DNA of 49,983 nucleotides from Acidimicrobiaceae bacterium (GCA_002720485.1 PBIQ01000039.1:1-49983); one strand, 5' to 3'. Positions 22,059 through 30,740 are shown, counted from the stretch's first letter. Notes: generated by a model from the letters alone, not told the origin. Numbers and translations are program-made.

Positions 22059-23054
22059 CTAAAACTGCCTTAGGAATCTGGCATCATTAACTACCAATTC
22101 ACGAATATCATCAAGCTGAAACCTCATCGCAACGAGTCGATCAATTCCAAAGCCGAAAGCAAAACCCTGCCATTCTTCGGGGTCGATTCCACAATTCGAA
22201 AGCACATTAGGGTGAACCATTCCGCACCCGCCAAGTTCAAGCCAGCTTCCGTCAGGTCTGGAGATGTCAAATTCCGCTGATGGTTCAGTAAATGGAAAGT
22301 AGCTTGGCCGCAATCTCGACTTAACCTCGGACCCAAAAAAGGCTTGAACGAAAGAATCTATTGTTCCTGCTAGATCACCCATAGTGATTCCCTTATCAAC
22401 GACAAGGCCTTCTATCTGGTTAAAGGCTGGAAGATGCGTGGCATCAGCACTGTCCGTTCGAAATGTTCGACCTGGAGCAACTACATATATAGGCGGTTGA
22501 TGATTCTCCATTGTCCGGACCTGAACAGGTGACGTGTGAGATCGAAGCATAACCTCTTCAGGGGATCCTAAGTTAACGAAAATCGTATCGAAGTTTCCTC
22601 TTGCTGGGTGCCAATCTGGGATGTTAAGCGCCTCAAAGTTATACCAAGCAGTTTCAACCTCAGGCCCTTCTGCGACAGTAAAACCCATTCCAACAAAAAC
22701 ATCCTCCAGGTGATCGCGAGCTTGCGTAATAAGGTGCAAGTGCCCCCTCCGCAAGGTTTCAAGCCTCTCGGATAAGTCCAATCGTTCTGACTCGAACTGA
22801 AGATTCCATGCTTCTTCTTGAAGCGCCGCTTCACGTTGTTCGAAAACCTCTTCAATTAGGTTTAGCACTTCGTTTAATTCTTTTCCGGCTGCAGCCCGCT
22901 CAACTTCCTCAAGTTTCCCTAATCCTTTTTTGGCATCAGATAACAGGGATTTCTTTCCGAGGAATTTACTACGCGCTAAAGCTAGCTCATCAGCATTCTG
23001 AGATGATTCAGCAGCTCCCCGAGCTCCATCGATAAGTTTTTGGTATTCACTCAT
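22059..23054 (-). CDS. pheS: Phenylalanyl-tRNA synthetase alpha subunit
   Basis: A 331-residue class II catalytic subunit. The N-terminal 90 residues form the long coiled-coil that contacts tRNA. GFTVAEGPEVETAWYNFEALN and the LLRSHTSPVQVR motif 2 region identify the family, and GFAFGFGIDRLVAMRF is motif 3. The length is slightly under 340, normal for bacteria. About 120 bases separate it from the upstream trmH-type gene, so it could have its own promoter, but none is clear. Confidence 0.98.
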   Translation of the reverse strand: MSEYQKLIDGARGAAESSQNADELALARSKFLGKKSLLSDAKKGLGKLEEVERAAAGKELNEVLNLIEEVFEQREAALQEEAWNLQFESERLDLSERLETLRRGHLHLITQARDHLEDVFVGMGFTVAEGPEVETAWYNFEALNIPDWHPARGNFDTIFVNLGSPEEVMLRSHTSPVQVRTMENHQPPIYVVAPGRTFRTDSADATHLPAFNQIEGLVVDKGITMGDLAGTIDSFVQAFFGSEVKSRLRPSYFPFTEPSAEFDISRPDGSWLELGGCGMVHPNVLSNCGIDPEEWQGFAFGFGIDRLVAMRFQLDDIRELVVNDARFLRQF

Positions 23055-23176
23055 GATTTACCGTCTTTAAACGTCGCTAGTGTCATTGTCGCAGGTTGGT
23101 GATACATAATGCTGAGAATTAGAAGATAGGTTACCAATGCCTAGAATAATCGGATCAACAAGCTGACTGAGTGATG

Positions 23177-23977
23177 TCAAACATCATTGCGGTTCCTTTG
23201 TCGATGCACTTCGAATGACACGATTGCCAGTGCAACCGCTGCATTAAGAGATTCCACTCCAGCTTCCATAGGAATTGAAATTTGTGTCTCGAGCTCACCA
23301 ACAATAGACCTATCCAAGCCCCTAACCTCATTTCCGACAAGCAGCGCTATCGGGTGATCAAAATTATATGTTGAGTAGTCAATCTGCCCCTCGCCAGCCA
23401 AACCCAATGGGGCGATCCCATTCTTTTCACAACTTCTAAGGAGGTCGGCTATACCTATAGATCGAATCACAGGAATTCTGAATATCCCCCCAGCTGAAGC
23501 TCGAACAACTTTAGGGTTATACACATCAACAGAACCGTGAGAGAAAATTACAGCGTCAGCGCCAGAAGCTGCTGCAGTGCGAATAATCGTCCCTGCATTC
23601 CCTGGGTCATTAATTTCAACTCCAATAACTAAAAAACTTGGGGAGAACTCCAAAATATCATCCAACGAATACTCAACCATCGGTACAGTCGCGACAACTG
23701 ACTGCGGATTCTGAGTAGACGCCACTGATCTCAGCACCTTCTCCTCCATCTCCCAGACCGTCGAGCCCTCAGATACGAGTGCACTGACATCAGAAGTCAT
23801 GTCGGTGTCGTTCTCTGCAACGAAAATATCAATAGGGGTATTCCCCGTCAGCGCAGCCTCGCGCAACAGTCCTCTGCCCTCAATAACATAGACCTGCATT
23901 TCGTCACGGTATGAACCACGTCGTATGAGTTTGCGTAACTCTCGGACTCTTCGGTTGCTCTTGGATACAGCGACCAT
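23177..23977 (-). CDS. RNA 2'-O-methyltransferase, TrmH/SpoU family
   Basis: A 266-residue SPOUT enzyme that probably methylates a ribose 2'-OH in rRNA using SAM. The three C-terminal SPOUT motifs are present: DPGNAGTIIRTAAASGADAV, LLVGNEVRGLD, and SIPMEAGVESLNAAVALAI. The N-terminal part, with VIEGRGLLREAA, is the substrate-binding domain of the RlmB/TsnR group. The gene lies 18 bases downstream of rplT, and an actinobacterial spoU gene is usually found exactly here. The exact target nucleotide cannot be assigned. Confidence 0.94.
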   Translation of the reverse strand: MVAVSKSNRRVRELRKLIRRGSYRDEMQVYVIEGRGLLREAALTGNTPIDIFVAENDTDMTSDVSALVSEGSTVWEMEEKVLRSVASTQNPQSVVATVPMVEYSLDDILEFSPSFLVIGVEINDPGNAGTIIRTAAASGADAVIFSHGSVDVYNPKVVRASAGGIFRIPVIRSIGIADLLRSCEKNGIAPLGLAGEGQIDYSTYNFDHPIALLVGNEVRGLDRSIVGELETQISIPMEAGVESLNAAVALAIVSFEVHRQRNRNDV

Positions 23978-23995
23978 TTCTCTTGCTAGCCTTTT

Positions 23996-24355
23996 TTAGT
24001 TAGCATTTGCCTTATTTGCTATCTCGACCAATTCAGCAAAAGCAGCTGGGTCATGGATAGCAAGGTCAGAGAGATTTTTGCGATCCACTTCTACTTCGGC
24101 ACTCTTTAAGCCGCTAATAAACCGGCTATAAGTAGTTCCATGCTGACGACATGCCGCATTAATACGCTGGATCCACAATTTTCTAAATTCGCCTTTCCTT
24201 GCACGACGGTCACGAAAAGCATAATTGCCACTATGCATAACCTGCTCATTAGCCGCACGAAATGTTCTACTTTTGTTGCCGTAGTATCCCTTAGCCTTAC
24301 CCAGTACCTGACGACGGCGTTTCTTTCTATTTACTGAAGTTTTTGTTCTTGCCAT
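23996..24355 (-). CDS. rplT: 50S ribosomal protein L20
   Basis: A 119-residue, strongly basic, helical protein needed early in 50S assembly. The basic N-terminal half ([15 protein letters not shown]...) and the [13 protein letters not shown] block identify it. It has an AGGAGAAGAG ribosome-binding site. L20 is a known translational repressor of its own operon in several bacteria; the hairpins in front of rpmI and infC are candidates for such control here. Confidence 0.98.
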   Translation of the reverse strand: MARTKTSVNRKKRRRQVLGKAKGYYGNKSRTFRAANEQVMHSGNYAFRDRRARKGEFRKLWIQRINAACRQHGTTYSRFISGLKSAEVEVDRKNLSDLAIHDPAAFAELVEIANKANAN

Positions 24356-24415
24356 TTCTCTTCTCCTATGCCACTGATGGACGGACTCCGATCTAATTTG
24401 AGATCAAAGGTATTA

Positions 24416-24610
24416 CTAAATTCCTAAGTTTCGACGGACAGCGGGAGCATCGGCCTTACTTACTTCCCCCGGCCTTCTAGCTTGTCGCTTACGCTTTGGC
24501 GATTTAGCTTCAGCCAAGTGGTTACGGTGCATCCGGCCTCGCTTAAGCTTACCCTTCGACGTTTTTTTGAACCTTTTAGCTGAACTCTTATGAGTTTTCA
24601 TTTTTGACAT
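24416..24610 (-). CDS. rpmI: 50S ribosomal protein L35
   Basis: A 64-residue basic protein with the family start MKTHKSSAKRFKKT after two extra residues (MSK) and the C-terminal RRNLGI region. A GGAGAG ribosome-binding site lies just upstream. It is the middle gene of infC-rpmI-rplT. Confidence 0.97.
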   Translation of the reverse strand: MSKMKTHKSSAKRFKKTSKGKLKRGRMHRNHLAEAKSPKRKRQARRPGEVSKADAPAVRRNLGI

Positions 24611-24630
24611 ATTCTCTCCATTGAATTCTG

Positions 24631-24648
24631 AGGTAAACTTATTTACCT
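24631..24648 (-). promoter_or_regulatory. Hairpin upstream of rpmI
   Basis: AGGTAAA and TTTACCT form a perfect 7-base stem with a 4-base loop, about 20 bases before the rpmI start and close to its ribosome-binding site. L20 binds structured RNA near rpmI in enterobacteria, so a similar role is possible here, but no L20 motif is proven. Confidence 0.4.
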
Positions 24649-24718
24649 ACGGCAATCTGGCGATTTATTTCTTATCTGATCAATTAACTTCGCTCGGGAG
24701 CCTACGACGTGGCTTAAG

Positions 24719-25297
24719 TCATTCTCGGTCTTGGCCGCCCTCTTGTTGCTTGTTCTTCTCCTTGCGAAGGTTAGCAATTGCCTTTTTATCTGGGCCAAGG
24801 ACCATAGTCATGTTTCTGCCATCAAGCTCTGGGTAAGCCTCGAGAATAGCGATATCTTCCATGAGCTCGGCCACGTCATCGAGAATCTTTCTTCCTAATT
24901 CTGGATGTTGAACTTCTCGACCTCGAAACATTATCGTCAATTTCACCTTGTGCCCATCTTCCAGAAATTTCCGAACTTTGCTTGTTTTCGTATTGAAATC
25001 ACCTTTGGCAATTTTGGGTCGGTATTTAAGCTCTTTTACTACGATATTTGTGCTTTTCTTTCGGGAGTCTTTTGCCCTTTGAGCTGCCTCATACTTGTAT
25101 TTTCCGTAATCCATGATCCTGCAAACCGGAGGATTTGCATTCTCTGCCACTTCTACTAGATCGAGTTCCAGGTCTCGGGCTTTTTCTAGAGCCTCACCAA
25201 TTGGCGTTATACCTATTTGCTCTCCTTCTGGAGAAACAAGTCGAACTTCACTTGCGCGTATCGACTCATTGATGCGAGGCTCTGTGTTCCCAGCTAT
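24719..25297 (-). CDS. infC: Translation initiation factor IF-3, apparent ATA start
   Basis: About 192 residues. It binds the 30S subunit and checks start codons. The N-terminal domain (PRINESIRASEVRLVSPEG, then LDLVEVAENANPPVCRIMDYGKY) and the C-terminal domain (IMFRGREVQHPELG, then NMTMVLGP) are both complete. The first ATG in frame, at 25150, would delete most of the N-terminal domain and must be wrong. Upstream there is no ATG, GTG or TTG before a stop codon. AGGAG followed by six bases leads to ATA at 25297, giving MAGNTEPRINE. infC is known to use rare start codons (ATT in E. coli), which lets IF-3 repress its own translation, so ATA is plausible. Confidence 0.93.
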   Translation of the reverse strand: MAGNTEPRINESIRASEVRLVSPEGEQIGITPIGEALEKARDLELDLVEVAENANPPVCRIMDYGKYKYEAAQRAKDSRKKSTNIVVKELKYRPKIAKGDFNTKTSKVRKFLEDGHKVKLTIMFRGREVQHPELGRKILDDVAELMEDIAILEAYPELDGRNMTMVLGPDKKAIANLRKEKNKQQEGGQDRE

Positions 25298-25627
25298 GTC
25301 AAGCTCCTGATCAAGTTAAATCTCCTTTAATTAAAATTTTACTGAACCACTGTCTCATAGTGATCTCTGAAATACTAAACGGTGGGGCTAAGAAAATCAG
25401 CACCCACCGTACTTGCCTTAAGGCGACGACTTGTGTTGCACCTATGCTGCGCAAATCAGAGGATCCCTCTGACCTCATCTTTTGATGATGCAGGTAGGTG
25501 ACTGCCTCTCGACAGTACTTTCTTGAACCCAAAATTACATTTTGAGACAAGACCAGAGTACCAGCGAAACTTTCAGATCAGGCATCTATCTATATAGAGT
25601 TCATATAAGACTATTCAAGGAGAGCAG
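25298..25627 (-). promoter_or_regulatory. Long structured leader of infC (no gene)
   Basis: About 330 bases without a credible gene separate infC from the divergent DUF1844 gene. On the minus strand it contains a candidate promoter, then a CAGAGG/CCTCTG hairpin (25457-25471), the palindrome GCCTTAAGGC (25417-25426 region), and a strong stem ACGGTGGG/CCCACCGT (25379-25410) extended by AGC/GCT. The leader then runs about 80 bases to the ATA start. A leader of this kind fits autogenous control by IF-3 or L20, or transcription attenuation, but the class is not recognised. Confidence 0.6.
25591..25618 (-). promoter_or_regulatory. Candidate infC operon promoter
   Basis: TTGAAT (25618-25613) and TATATA (25596-25591) are separated by 16 bases on the minus strand; TATAGA with an 18-base spacer is an alternative -10. 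This would give a leader of about 285 bases before infC. Confidence 0.45.
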
Positions 25628-26077
25628 ATGAGTATTTGGACGCCACATGGAGAACACGATGTTCCCAGAGATGAAAACAGCGGTAGCCAACCCCAAGGGG
25701 AAGTAGGCGGGCCCCCTGGATTTGATGATCTAAGCCCAGAGGAGCAGGAACAAGCCCGTATCATGGCGGCAGAGCTAGCCGAGGTGAGGAAGCGACTATC
25801 CGAAACCCCGGCAGAGGATATTATCGCAAATCATGCAATGGGCATATACGAATTGGCAGCAATTCACTTATCGGGCCAGCCACCATCTATAGATGAGGCA
25901 AAGGTCGCTATTGACGCCATGAGTGTCTTATTGTCGGGCCTTGAAGGGCGCCTCGGAGAGAATGAGAATGTACTCCGAGAGGCCCTGCAACAAATCCAGA
26001 TTGCCTTTGTGCAGATATCTCAACAAGAGGACATCAGAGATGAGCCCCAGCCAGAGGAAGAAACCGACGGCATATAA
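25628..26077 (+). CDS. DUF1844 domain-containing protein
   Basis: A 149-residue soluble protein of unknown function. Residues 1-35 are a Gly/Pro/Gln-rich, probably disordered, segment. Residues 37-135 match the pattern of actinobacterial DUF1844 proteins: a first helix, then ANHAMGIYELAAIHLSG, AKVAIDAMSVLLSGLEGRLGENE and LQQIQIAFVQI. The C-terminus is acidic. The ribosome-binding site AAGGAGAG is strong. In actinobacteria this family is commonly found divergent from infC, as here, which suggests a link to translation, but no role is established. Confidence 0.8.
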   Translation: MSIWTPHGEHDVPRDENSGSQPQGEVGGPPGFDDLSPEEQEQARIMAAELAEVRKRLSETPAEDIIANHAMGIYELAAIHLSGQPPSIDEAKVAIDAMSVLLSGLEGRLGENENVLREALQQIQIAFVQISQQEDIRDEPQPEEETDGI

Positions 26078-26121
26078 ATTCAACAAGTACTTATTGAGAT
26101 AAAGGTAAAATTTGAAGGACT

Positions 26122-27006
26122 ATGGAAACAGAGGAAGCAACCGCCAACGTTAACGGAATTGAAGTTTGTTATTCGGTAAATGGCGCCATAGATGGAGATC
26201 CGCTTCTCCTCATTATGGGCCTTGGAGCGCAGTTGATCGCCTGGCCGATCGAATTCGTCGAAACCTTAGCCGATGAAGGTTTCAGAGTTATCCGTTTTGA
26301 TAACCGTGATAGCGGTTTATCCACAAAGACTATTGGGAAACCACCCGAAGCCCTTGACCTACTTGCGAAGGCATTAAATGGAGAAGAAGTTGAATCATTC
26401 TATTCCTTATCGGATATGGCTAATGACGCTATCGCGCTTTTGGATTTTCTAGGTTATGAGTCAGCTCATATTGTCGGAGTATCAATGGGCGGAATGATAG
26501 CCCAGACCTTAGCGATAGAACATCCGAACTATGCGCGGTCTCTCACTAGCATCGGTTCGGTAACTGGCGCTCCCGAACTCTTTACACCAACCGAAGAAGC
26601 GCTAGAAGCTATCATTGGAGATACTCCAGAGACCAGAGAAGAAATTATCAGGGCTAACGTTATTGGCTCTCGTGCGCTCGCCGGACCACTTTGGGACGAA
26701 GAATATGCCACTTTGTTGGCAGAGAGGAACTACGATCGGAGTTTCTTCCCTGAAGGCGTCGGCTTTCAGATTGGGGCTATTGCAATGAGCGGTGACCGAA
26801 CGACCAGACTTACCACCCTGAAGCTACCAACGCTGGTAATTCATGGATCTGTTGATCCACTGCTCCCCCTCCACTGCGGAGTCGCGACAGCTGAAGCGAT
26901 ACCAAACTCTGAGCTATTGGTGTATGACGATATGGGACATGATTTACCTTCGGTTTATTGGCCAGAAATTTCAGAAAGAATTCGGCTTCTGGCCAACCGC
27001 ACCTAG
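26122..27006 (+). CDS. Alpha/beta hydrolase
   Basis: A 294-residue alpha/beta-hydrolase-fold protein. The nucleophile elbow is GVSMGGMIAQ with Ser near residue 121, the oxyanion region is LIMGLGAQLIAW, FRVIRFDNRDSGLS is a conserved strand-turn, and the late catalytic His lies in YDDMGHDLP. HGSVDPLLP supplies the likely acid. The fold covers esterases, epoxide hydrolases and lactonases, so the substrate is unknown. It has an AAGGA ribosome-binding site. The neighbouring P450 gene may act on related compounds. Confidence 0.93.
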   Translation: METEEATANVNGIEVCYSVNGAIDGDPLLLIMGLGAQLIAWPIEFVETLADEGFRVIRFDNRDSGLSTKTIGKPPEALDLLAKALNGEEVESFYSLSDMANDAIALLDFLGYESAHIVGVSMGGMIAQTLAIEHPNYARSLTSIGSVTGAPELFTPTEEALEAIIGDTPETREEIIRANVIGSRALAGPLWDEEYATLLAERNYDRSFFPEGVGFQIGAIAMSGDRTTRLTTLKLPTLVIHGSVDPLLPLHCGVATAEAIPNSELLVYDDMGHDLPSVYWPEISERIRLLANRT

Positions 27007-27066
27007 AAACTTCTTGATATACCCCTTTTGATCAAACTAGGACGTGCATATGCTTGAAGTCTTTCC

Positions 27067-27072
27067 TACGAT
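27067..27072 (+). promoter_or_regulatory. Candidate leaderless -10 box of the P450 gene
   Basis: TACGAT is followed by six bases (ctaaat) and the ATG. There is no ribosome-binding site, and no good -35 is visible. Confidence 0.4.
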
Positions 27073-27078
27073 CTAAAT

Positions 27079-28302
27079 ATGGCTTCTGAAATTGATTACA
27101 ACCCATTTGCGGCTAATACGCTGGACGACCCCTTCAGCGAATACGAAAAATTGCGTCAAAAGTGCCCAGTCCACAAGTTTGATGATTTCTCACACCCTCT
27201 TTTCACAGTTACCCGCTATGAGGATGTTGTCCAGCTCTTGACAAATATTGAAATGTGGTCGAGCCACTACGGTCAGATGCCACGCTACTCTGTCCAGGGC
27301 TGCTTGTTCAGTGACCCCCCTCAACATACTTGGTACCGGAAACTCATCCAAAAGAGTTTCGCCCCTCGACATGTCGCTGATATGGAAGGTGAAATATCTG
27401 CTCTAGTCGATCAGCTACTTGATGAAATGGAAAGTGAGAAGCGCTCAGATCTTCATGATGCATTGGCTTGCCCGTTACCGGTTCTAGTTATCGCAAAGAT
27501 CTTAGGTGTCCCCACGAAAGATATTGACCAATTTAAGGCTTGGAGCGATCAACAACTTGCTAAGGCGGGCGCCCCGGATATGGAAGGCCCAAAAGCGGCA
27601 CGACAAGCCATGGAAGAGTACCTGTTGCAGCAAATTGAGAATCGAAGGCAAACCTTAATAGATAATGGCTTCCCCCCAGAAACTGCTGATCAGAGCGTCG
27701 TTGAAACTGTGCTTCCAGATGATGTGATAACTGGAACCCTCATAGCGGAAGTAGATGGAAGAAAACTCAACGACAGTGAGCGTTTGGTTATGTTAAATCA
27801 GCTTCTCGTCGGCGGAAACGAAACGACGACTTCACTTATCACAAATATTTTCTTCAGACTTTTAGAGACGCCGGAGCTGTATCGCAAAGTCCAAGACGAC
27901 CCTTCTCTTGATGCGATTGCGATAGAGGAAAGTCTTCGAATGGACTCTCCTGTTCTTGGCCTCTACAGGACAAATACTGAAGAAACTGTTTTCAATGGCG
28001 TTTCAATGCCTGAACGGTCAAAAGTAATGGCTACATTCGGTGCAGCAAACCGTGACCCTGAGGTTTTTGACGACCCTAACAGGTTTCGGCTTGATCGGAG
28101 TCCTGAGGAACTGAGAAAGCACGTTGCGTTCGGCCTCGGGCACCATTTCTGTCCCGGAGCTCAACTTTCAAGGCTTGAAGCGAAGATTGCTCTTCGGGCT
28201 GTAGCGGAGCGATTTCCAAATTTACGGCTGGATGGCAAACCGGAAAGAATTGAACCTTTCCTCCTTTGGGGAAAAAGAACTCTTCCGGTTCGTTGGGACT
28301 AG
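27079..28302 (+). CDS. Cytochrome P450
   Basis: A 407-residue soluble bacterial P450. The oxygen-binding I-helix reads GGNETTTSLITN (G-G-x-E-T-T, the usual pattern), the K-helix ExxR is EESLR, and the haem-binding loop is FGLGHHFCPG, with the Cys ligand at about residue 358. It needs a ferredoxin and reductase, which are not encoded nearby. The end overlaps hisG on the opposite strand by four bases. The substrate is unknown; an alpha/beta hydrolase precedes it. A TACGAT box six bases before the ATG suggests leaderless initiation. Confidence 0.96.
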   Translation: MASEIDYNPFAANTLDDPFSEYEKLRQKCPVHKFDDFSHPLFTVTRYEDVVQLLTNIEMWSSHYGQMPRYSVQGCLFSDPPQHTWYRKLIQKSFAPRHVADMEGEISALVDQLLDEMESEKRSDLHDALACPLPVLVIAKILGVPTKDIDQFKAWSDQQLAKAGAPDMEGPKAARQAMEEYLLQQIENRRQTLIDNGFPPETADQSVVETVLPDDVITGTLIAEVDGRKLNDSERLVMLNQLLVGGNETTTSLITNIFFRLLETPELYRKVQDDPSLDAIAIEESLRMDSPVLGLYRTNTEETVFNGVSMPERSKVMATFGAANRDPEVFDDPNRFRLDRSPEELRKHVAFGLGHHFCPGAQLSRLEAKIALRAVAERFPNLRLDGKPERIEPFLLWGKRTLPVRWD

Positions 28303-29174
28303 GGCACAATTTTTGAGATTGGTAGCTCGATAATGTCAGTCGCTCCAGCGCTTCTTAGATCTGGTATAAGAATGTTGATTTGATCTTTCTCCACAACTGT
28401 TTCAACAGCAAAGCCATCACCAGTAGATAGTTCGTTTACCGTGGGTGATTTCATCGAAGGCAGTCTACCGATCACTTCGTCAAGGTTTTCAGATAGAACG
28501 TTCATCTTAACCATAACTTTTCCTCTAGCATCGAGAACTCCCTGGAGCAGAGTACGAATCTGATCCATAGCTTTGCGTTTGTCTTGATCGGCAAAGGACG
28601 CTGGATTAGCAATAAGTTCTGTATGACTTGTAAGTATTGTGTCTAATATCTTTAGGCCAGCGGCTTTGAGCGCTCTGCCTGTCTCAGTGATATCGACAAC
28701 AGCATCTACGATCTCAGGAACTTTTGCTTCCGTAGCCCCATAGGACAGTTGAATGTCTGCGTTCACCCCCTGAGACATAAAATAATTTGAGGTAAGCGTC
28801 GGATACTCTGTACTTACTTTGACTCCTTCCGGAAGGTCACTAACTTCACTCCAAGGGCTTTCACTCGGGACCGCTACAACGATTCGAACTGGACGTTCAG
28901 TATTTTTGCTGTATCGCAGTTGGCCAAGAGACTCTACTTCGCTTTGAGTTTCTTCGATCCAATCCCGGCCCGTAATTCCGAGATCAAAAAGACCATCAGC
29001 CACATATCGGCCGATCTCTTGTGGGCGAAGAATCCTAACTGATTCGACTCTCGGGTCGTTAATTGTCCCTTTATAGTCAACATCCGACCCTCTGCTTACT
29101 AAGAGGCCAGCAGAAGCGAATAATTCCATAGTCGATTTTTCTAAAGAGCCTTTCGGCAATACCAGTCGAAGCAT
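28299..29174 (-). CDS. hisG: ATP phosphoribosyltransferase, long form
   Basis: A 291-residue enzyme starting histidine synthesis from ATP and PRPP. The N-terminus LRLVLPKGSLEKSTMELF and DLGITGRDWI are hallmarks, and DAVVDITETGRALKAAGL is the PRPP-binding segment. Residues after about 210 form the C-terminal regulatory domain of the long, histidine-inhibited HisG_L type, which works without HisZ. No hisE lies next to it, unlike in many actinobacteria. It ends a block that also includes ribD and mog. Confidence 0.96.
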   Translation of the reverse strand: MLRLVLPKGSLEKSTMELFASAGLLVSRGSDVDYKGTINDPRVESVRILRPQEIGRYVADGLFDLGITGRDWIEETQSEVESLGQLRYSKNTERPVRIVVAVPSESPWSEVSDLPEGVKVSTEYPTLTSNYFMSQGVNADIQLSYGATEAKVPEIVDAVVDITETGRALKAAGLKILDTILTSHTELIANPASFADQDKRKAMDQIRTLLQGVLDARGKVMVKMNVLSENLDEVIGRLPSMKSPTVNELSTGDGFAVETVVEKDQINILIPDLRSAGATDIIELPISKIVP

Positions 29175-29181
29175 GTATCTA

Positions 29182-29187
29182 ACCGTA
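29182..29187 (-). promoter_or_regulatory. Candidate leaderless -10 box of hisG
   Basis: TACGGT lies seven bases before the ATG on the minus strand. There is no ribosome-binding site in the gap after ribD. Confidence 0.35.
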
Positions 29188-29211
29188 GCGTCTATCTCAT
29201 CATGAGTTGGT

Positions 29212-30234
29212 CTATTTACTTAACTTTGGCCTAACCGTTACGTGAAAATCATTTCCGAGCTGTGAAAGTTCAACTATCTCACCTCTCCATAGATCTTTCA
29301 TACTCAAAGACCCTTCACCAGAAAGCATCGGCACTGCGTCATCTCCTCCAAAAAAGGCAGCAGCGAAGAAAATTTCGTATCTATCTACACAACCTGAGTC
29401 GTGAAACCTGCTGATAGTTTTTCCGCCACCTTCAACTAATAACTGCAGGATTCCTCTTTTGCCTAACTCTTCTAGTACATCTTCGATTTCTCCGCTTAGC
29501 TCGATACATGGGTGCACCAAAGCGTTATCAGGGGCTTGGCCCAGAACTATTCGCTCCGGATCAAGATTGATATCTGGGCCTGCTTCGTGAGTCCAGTCTC
29601 GGACAGTTAATCTGGGGTTGTCCAACCGAACGGTTTCTGCCCCAACGCAGACAGCATCAGAATATGCACGTAATTTATGCCCAGCTTCTCGAGCAGCAGG
29701 GCCAGTTATCCATTGACTACTTCCGTCTGGCGCCGCAATTCGACCATCTAGGGTCATTGCGATCTTTACGACAACATATGGGCGTCCTGTTTTTCTATGG
29801 TGGATGTACGGAAGCAACTGGGATCTTACTTCTGCTTCTTTCACTCCGACTTCAACTTCAACTCCGCTCGCTTTGAGATGTGCGATACCTTGTCCATTCA
29901 CTTTCTCATCTGGATCAACAATGCCAATCACAACCCGTTCTACTCCAGCTTTTATTAATGCTTCTGAACAGGGTGGCGTATTCCCAGTATGAGAGCAAGG
30001 TTCAAGGGTGGTATATAGAGTAGATCCACGAGAATGGCTACCTGCTTCTAGCAGACAGTTCACTTCTGCATGTCCTGCACCCACTGGCATTGTCCAACCA
30101 TCGAATACCTCCCCATCAGGAGCTACCAGCACTGATCCAACCCATGGGTTCGGAGACGAAAGCAGACGCGCCTTTTCAGCGTTTCGCATCGCCCTCTCCA
30201 TCATTAGCTCATCACTTGGTTTGCTGGCAGACAT
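29212..30234 (-). CDS. ribD: Bifunctional riboflavin biosynthesis deaminase/reductase
   Basis: A 340-residue protein catalysing two early riboflavin steps. The N-terminal deaminase domain has the Zn ligands HAEVNCL and PCSHTGNTPPCSEAL. The C-terminal reductase domain has VKIAMTLDGRIAAPDGSSQWITG and ends with a GGGKTISRFHDSG loop. The length is normal. The start codon shares one base with the mog stop. The other rib genes are not in this window. Confidence 0.96.
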   Translation of the reverse strand: MSASKPSDELMMERAMRNAEKARLLSSPNPWVGSVLVAPDGEVFDGWTMPVGAGHAEVNCLLEAGSHSRGSTLYTTLEPCSHTGNTPPCSEALIKAGVERVVIGIVDPDEKVNGQGIAHLKASGVEVEVGVKEAEVRSQLLPYIHHRKTGRPYVVVKIAMTLDGRIAAPDGSSQWITGPAAREAGHKLRAYSDAVCVGAETVRLDNPRLTVRDWTHEAGPDINLDPERIVLGQAPDNALVHPCIELSGEIEDVLEELGKRGILQLLVEGGGKTISRFHDSGCVDRYEIFFAAAFFGGDDAVPMLSGEGSLSMKDLWRGEIVELSQLGNDFHVTVRPKLSK

Positions 30235-30734
30235 CAGTTGCCAGACTGTGTCGGATGTGGGTCTTTGTTGTCTTGAAGGAGCCGGACAGCATGATCGATG
30301 ATGTCAAGAACAGCTTCTAAGCACTCGACGCTCCCTTTAGCCGAACCAGGGACATTTAAGATAAGGCTTGAACCCAAGGTCCCAGCAACAGCACGAGACA
30401 GCCTTCCGAGCGGATTAGTTAACCGCATCGCTTCTGCAAGACCTGGAGCTTCACGCTCGATGACTTTGAGTGTTCCTTCGGGAGTTTGATCTCGTGGGCC
30501 AAATCCTGTTCCACCAGTAGTGACAATCAGCCCATGGAAATCCTTGGAAAGGTCGAGAAGGCCAGCGGCCACTGACTGTGAACCATCTTTCACTACTGCT
30601 CTTTTCTTCACAACCCAACCTGAATCTTCAAGAAGTTTCTGAAGATTTCCCCCAGAGATATCTTCACGTTCGCCTATAGCTACCCCATCAGAAACAGTAA
30701 GTATCTTTGCTTCAAGTGCCAGTGAGTCTTCCAT
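30234..30734 (-). CDS. Molybdenum cofactor biosynthesis protein, MogA/MoaB family
   Basis: About 166 residues, a MoCF-fold protein that adenylylates molybdopterin. LIVTTGGTGFGPRDQTPEGT is the nucleotide/molybdopterin-binding loop, AVAGTLGSSLILNVPGS the second signature and EREAPGLAEAMR typical of the MogA/MoaB group. A TTG start at 30740 is possible; the ATG at 30734 has TAGAAT six bases before it and is preferred. In relatives, rpe often lies between rsmB and ribD; here this gene takes that place. Confidence 0.93.
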   Translation of the reverse strand: MEDSLALEAKILTVSDGVAIGEREDISGGNLQKLLEDSGWVVKKRAVVKDGSQSVAAGLLDLSKDFHGLIVTTGGTGFGPRDQTPEGTLKVIEREAPGLAEAMRLTNPLGRLSRAVAGTLGSSLILNVPGSAKGSVECLEAVLDIIDHAVRLLQDNKDPHPTQSGN

Positions 30735-30740
30735 AACCAA

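Noticed and set aside
23055-23176. tRNA or small RNA gene in the pheS-trmH gap
   Set aside because: No cloverleaf, no CCA end and no strong stem was found. I see nothing definite in this 120-base gap.
25311-25550. 79-codon open frame in the infC leader
   Set aside because: It has no ribosome-binding site, an irregular composition and overlaps the strong stem-loops. It is better explained as untranslated leader.
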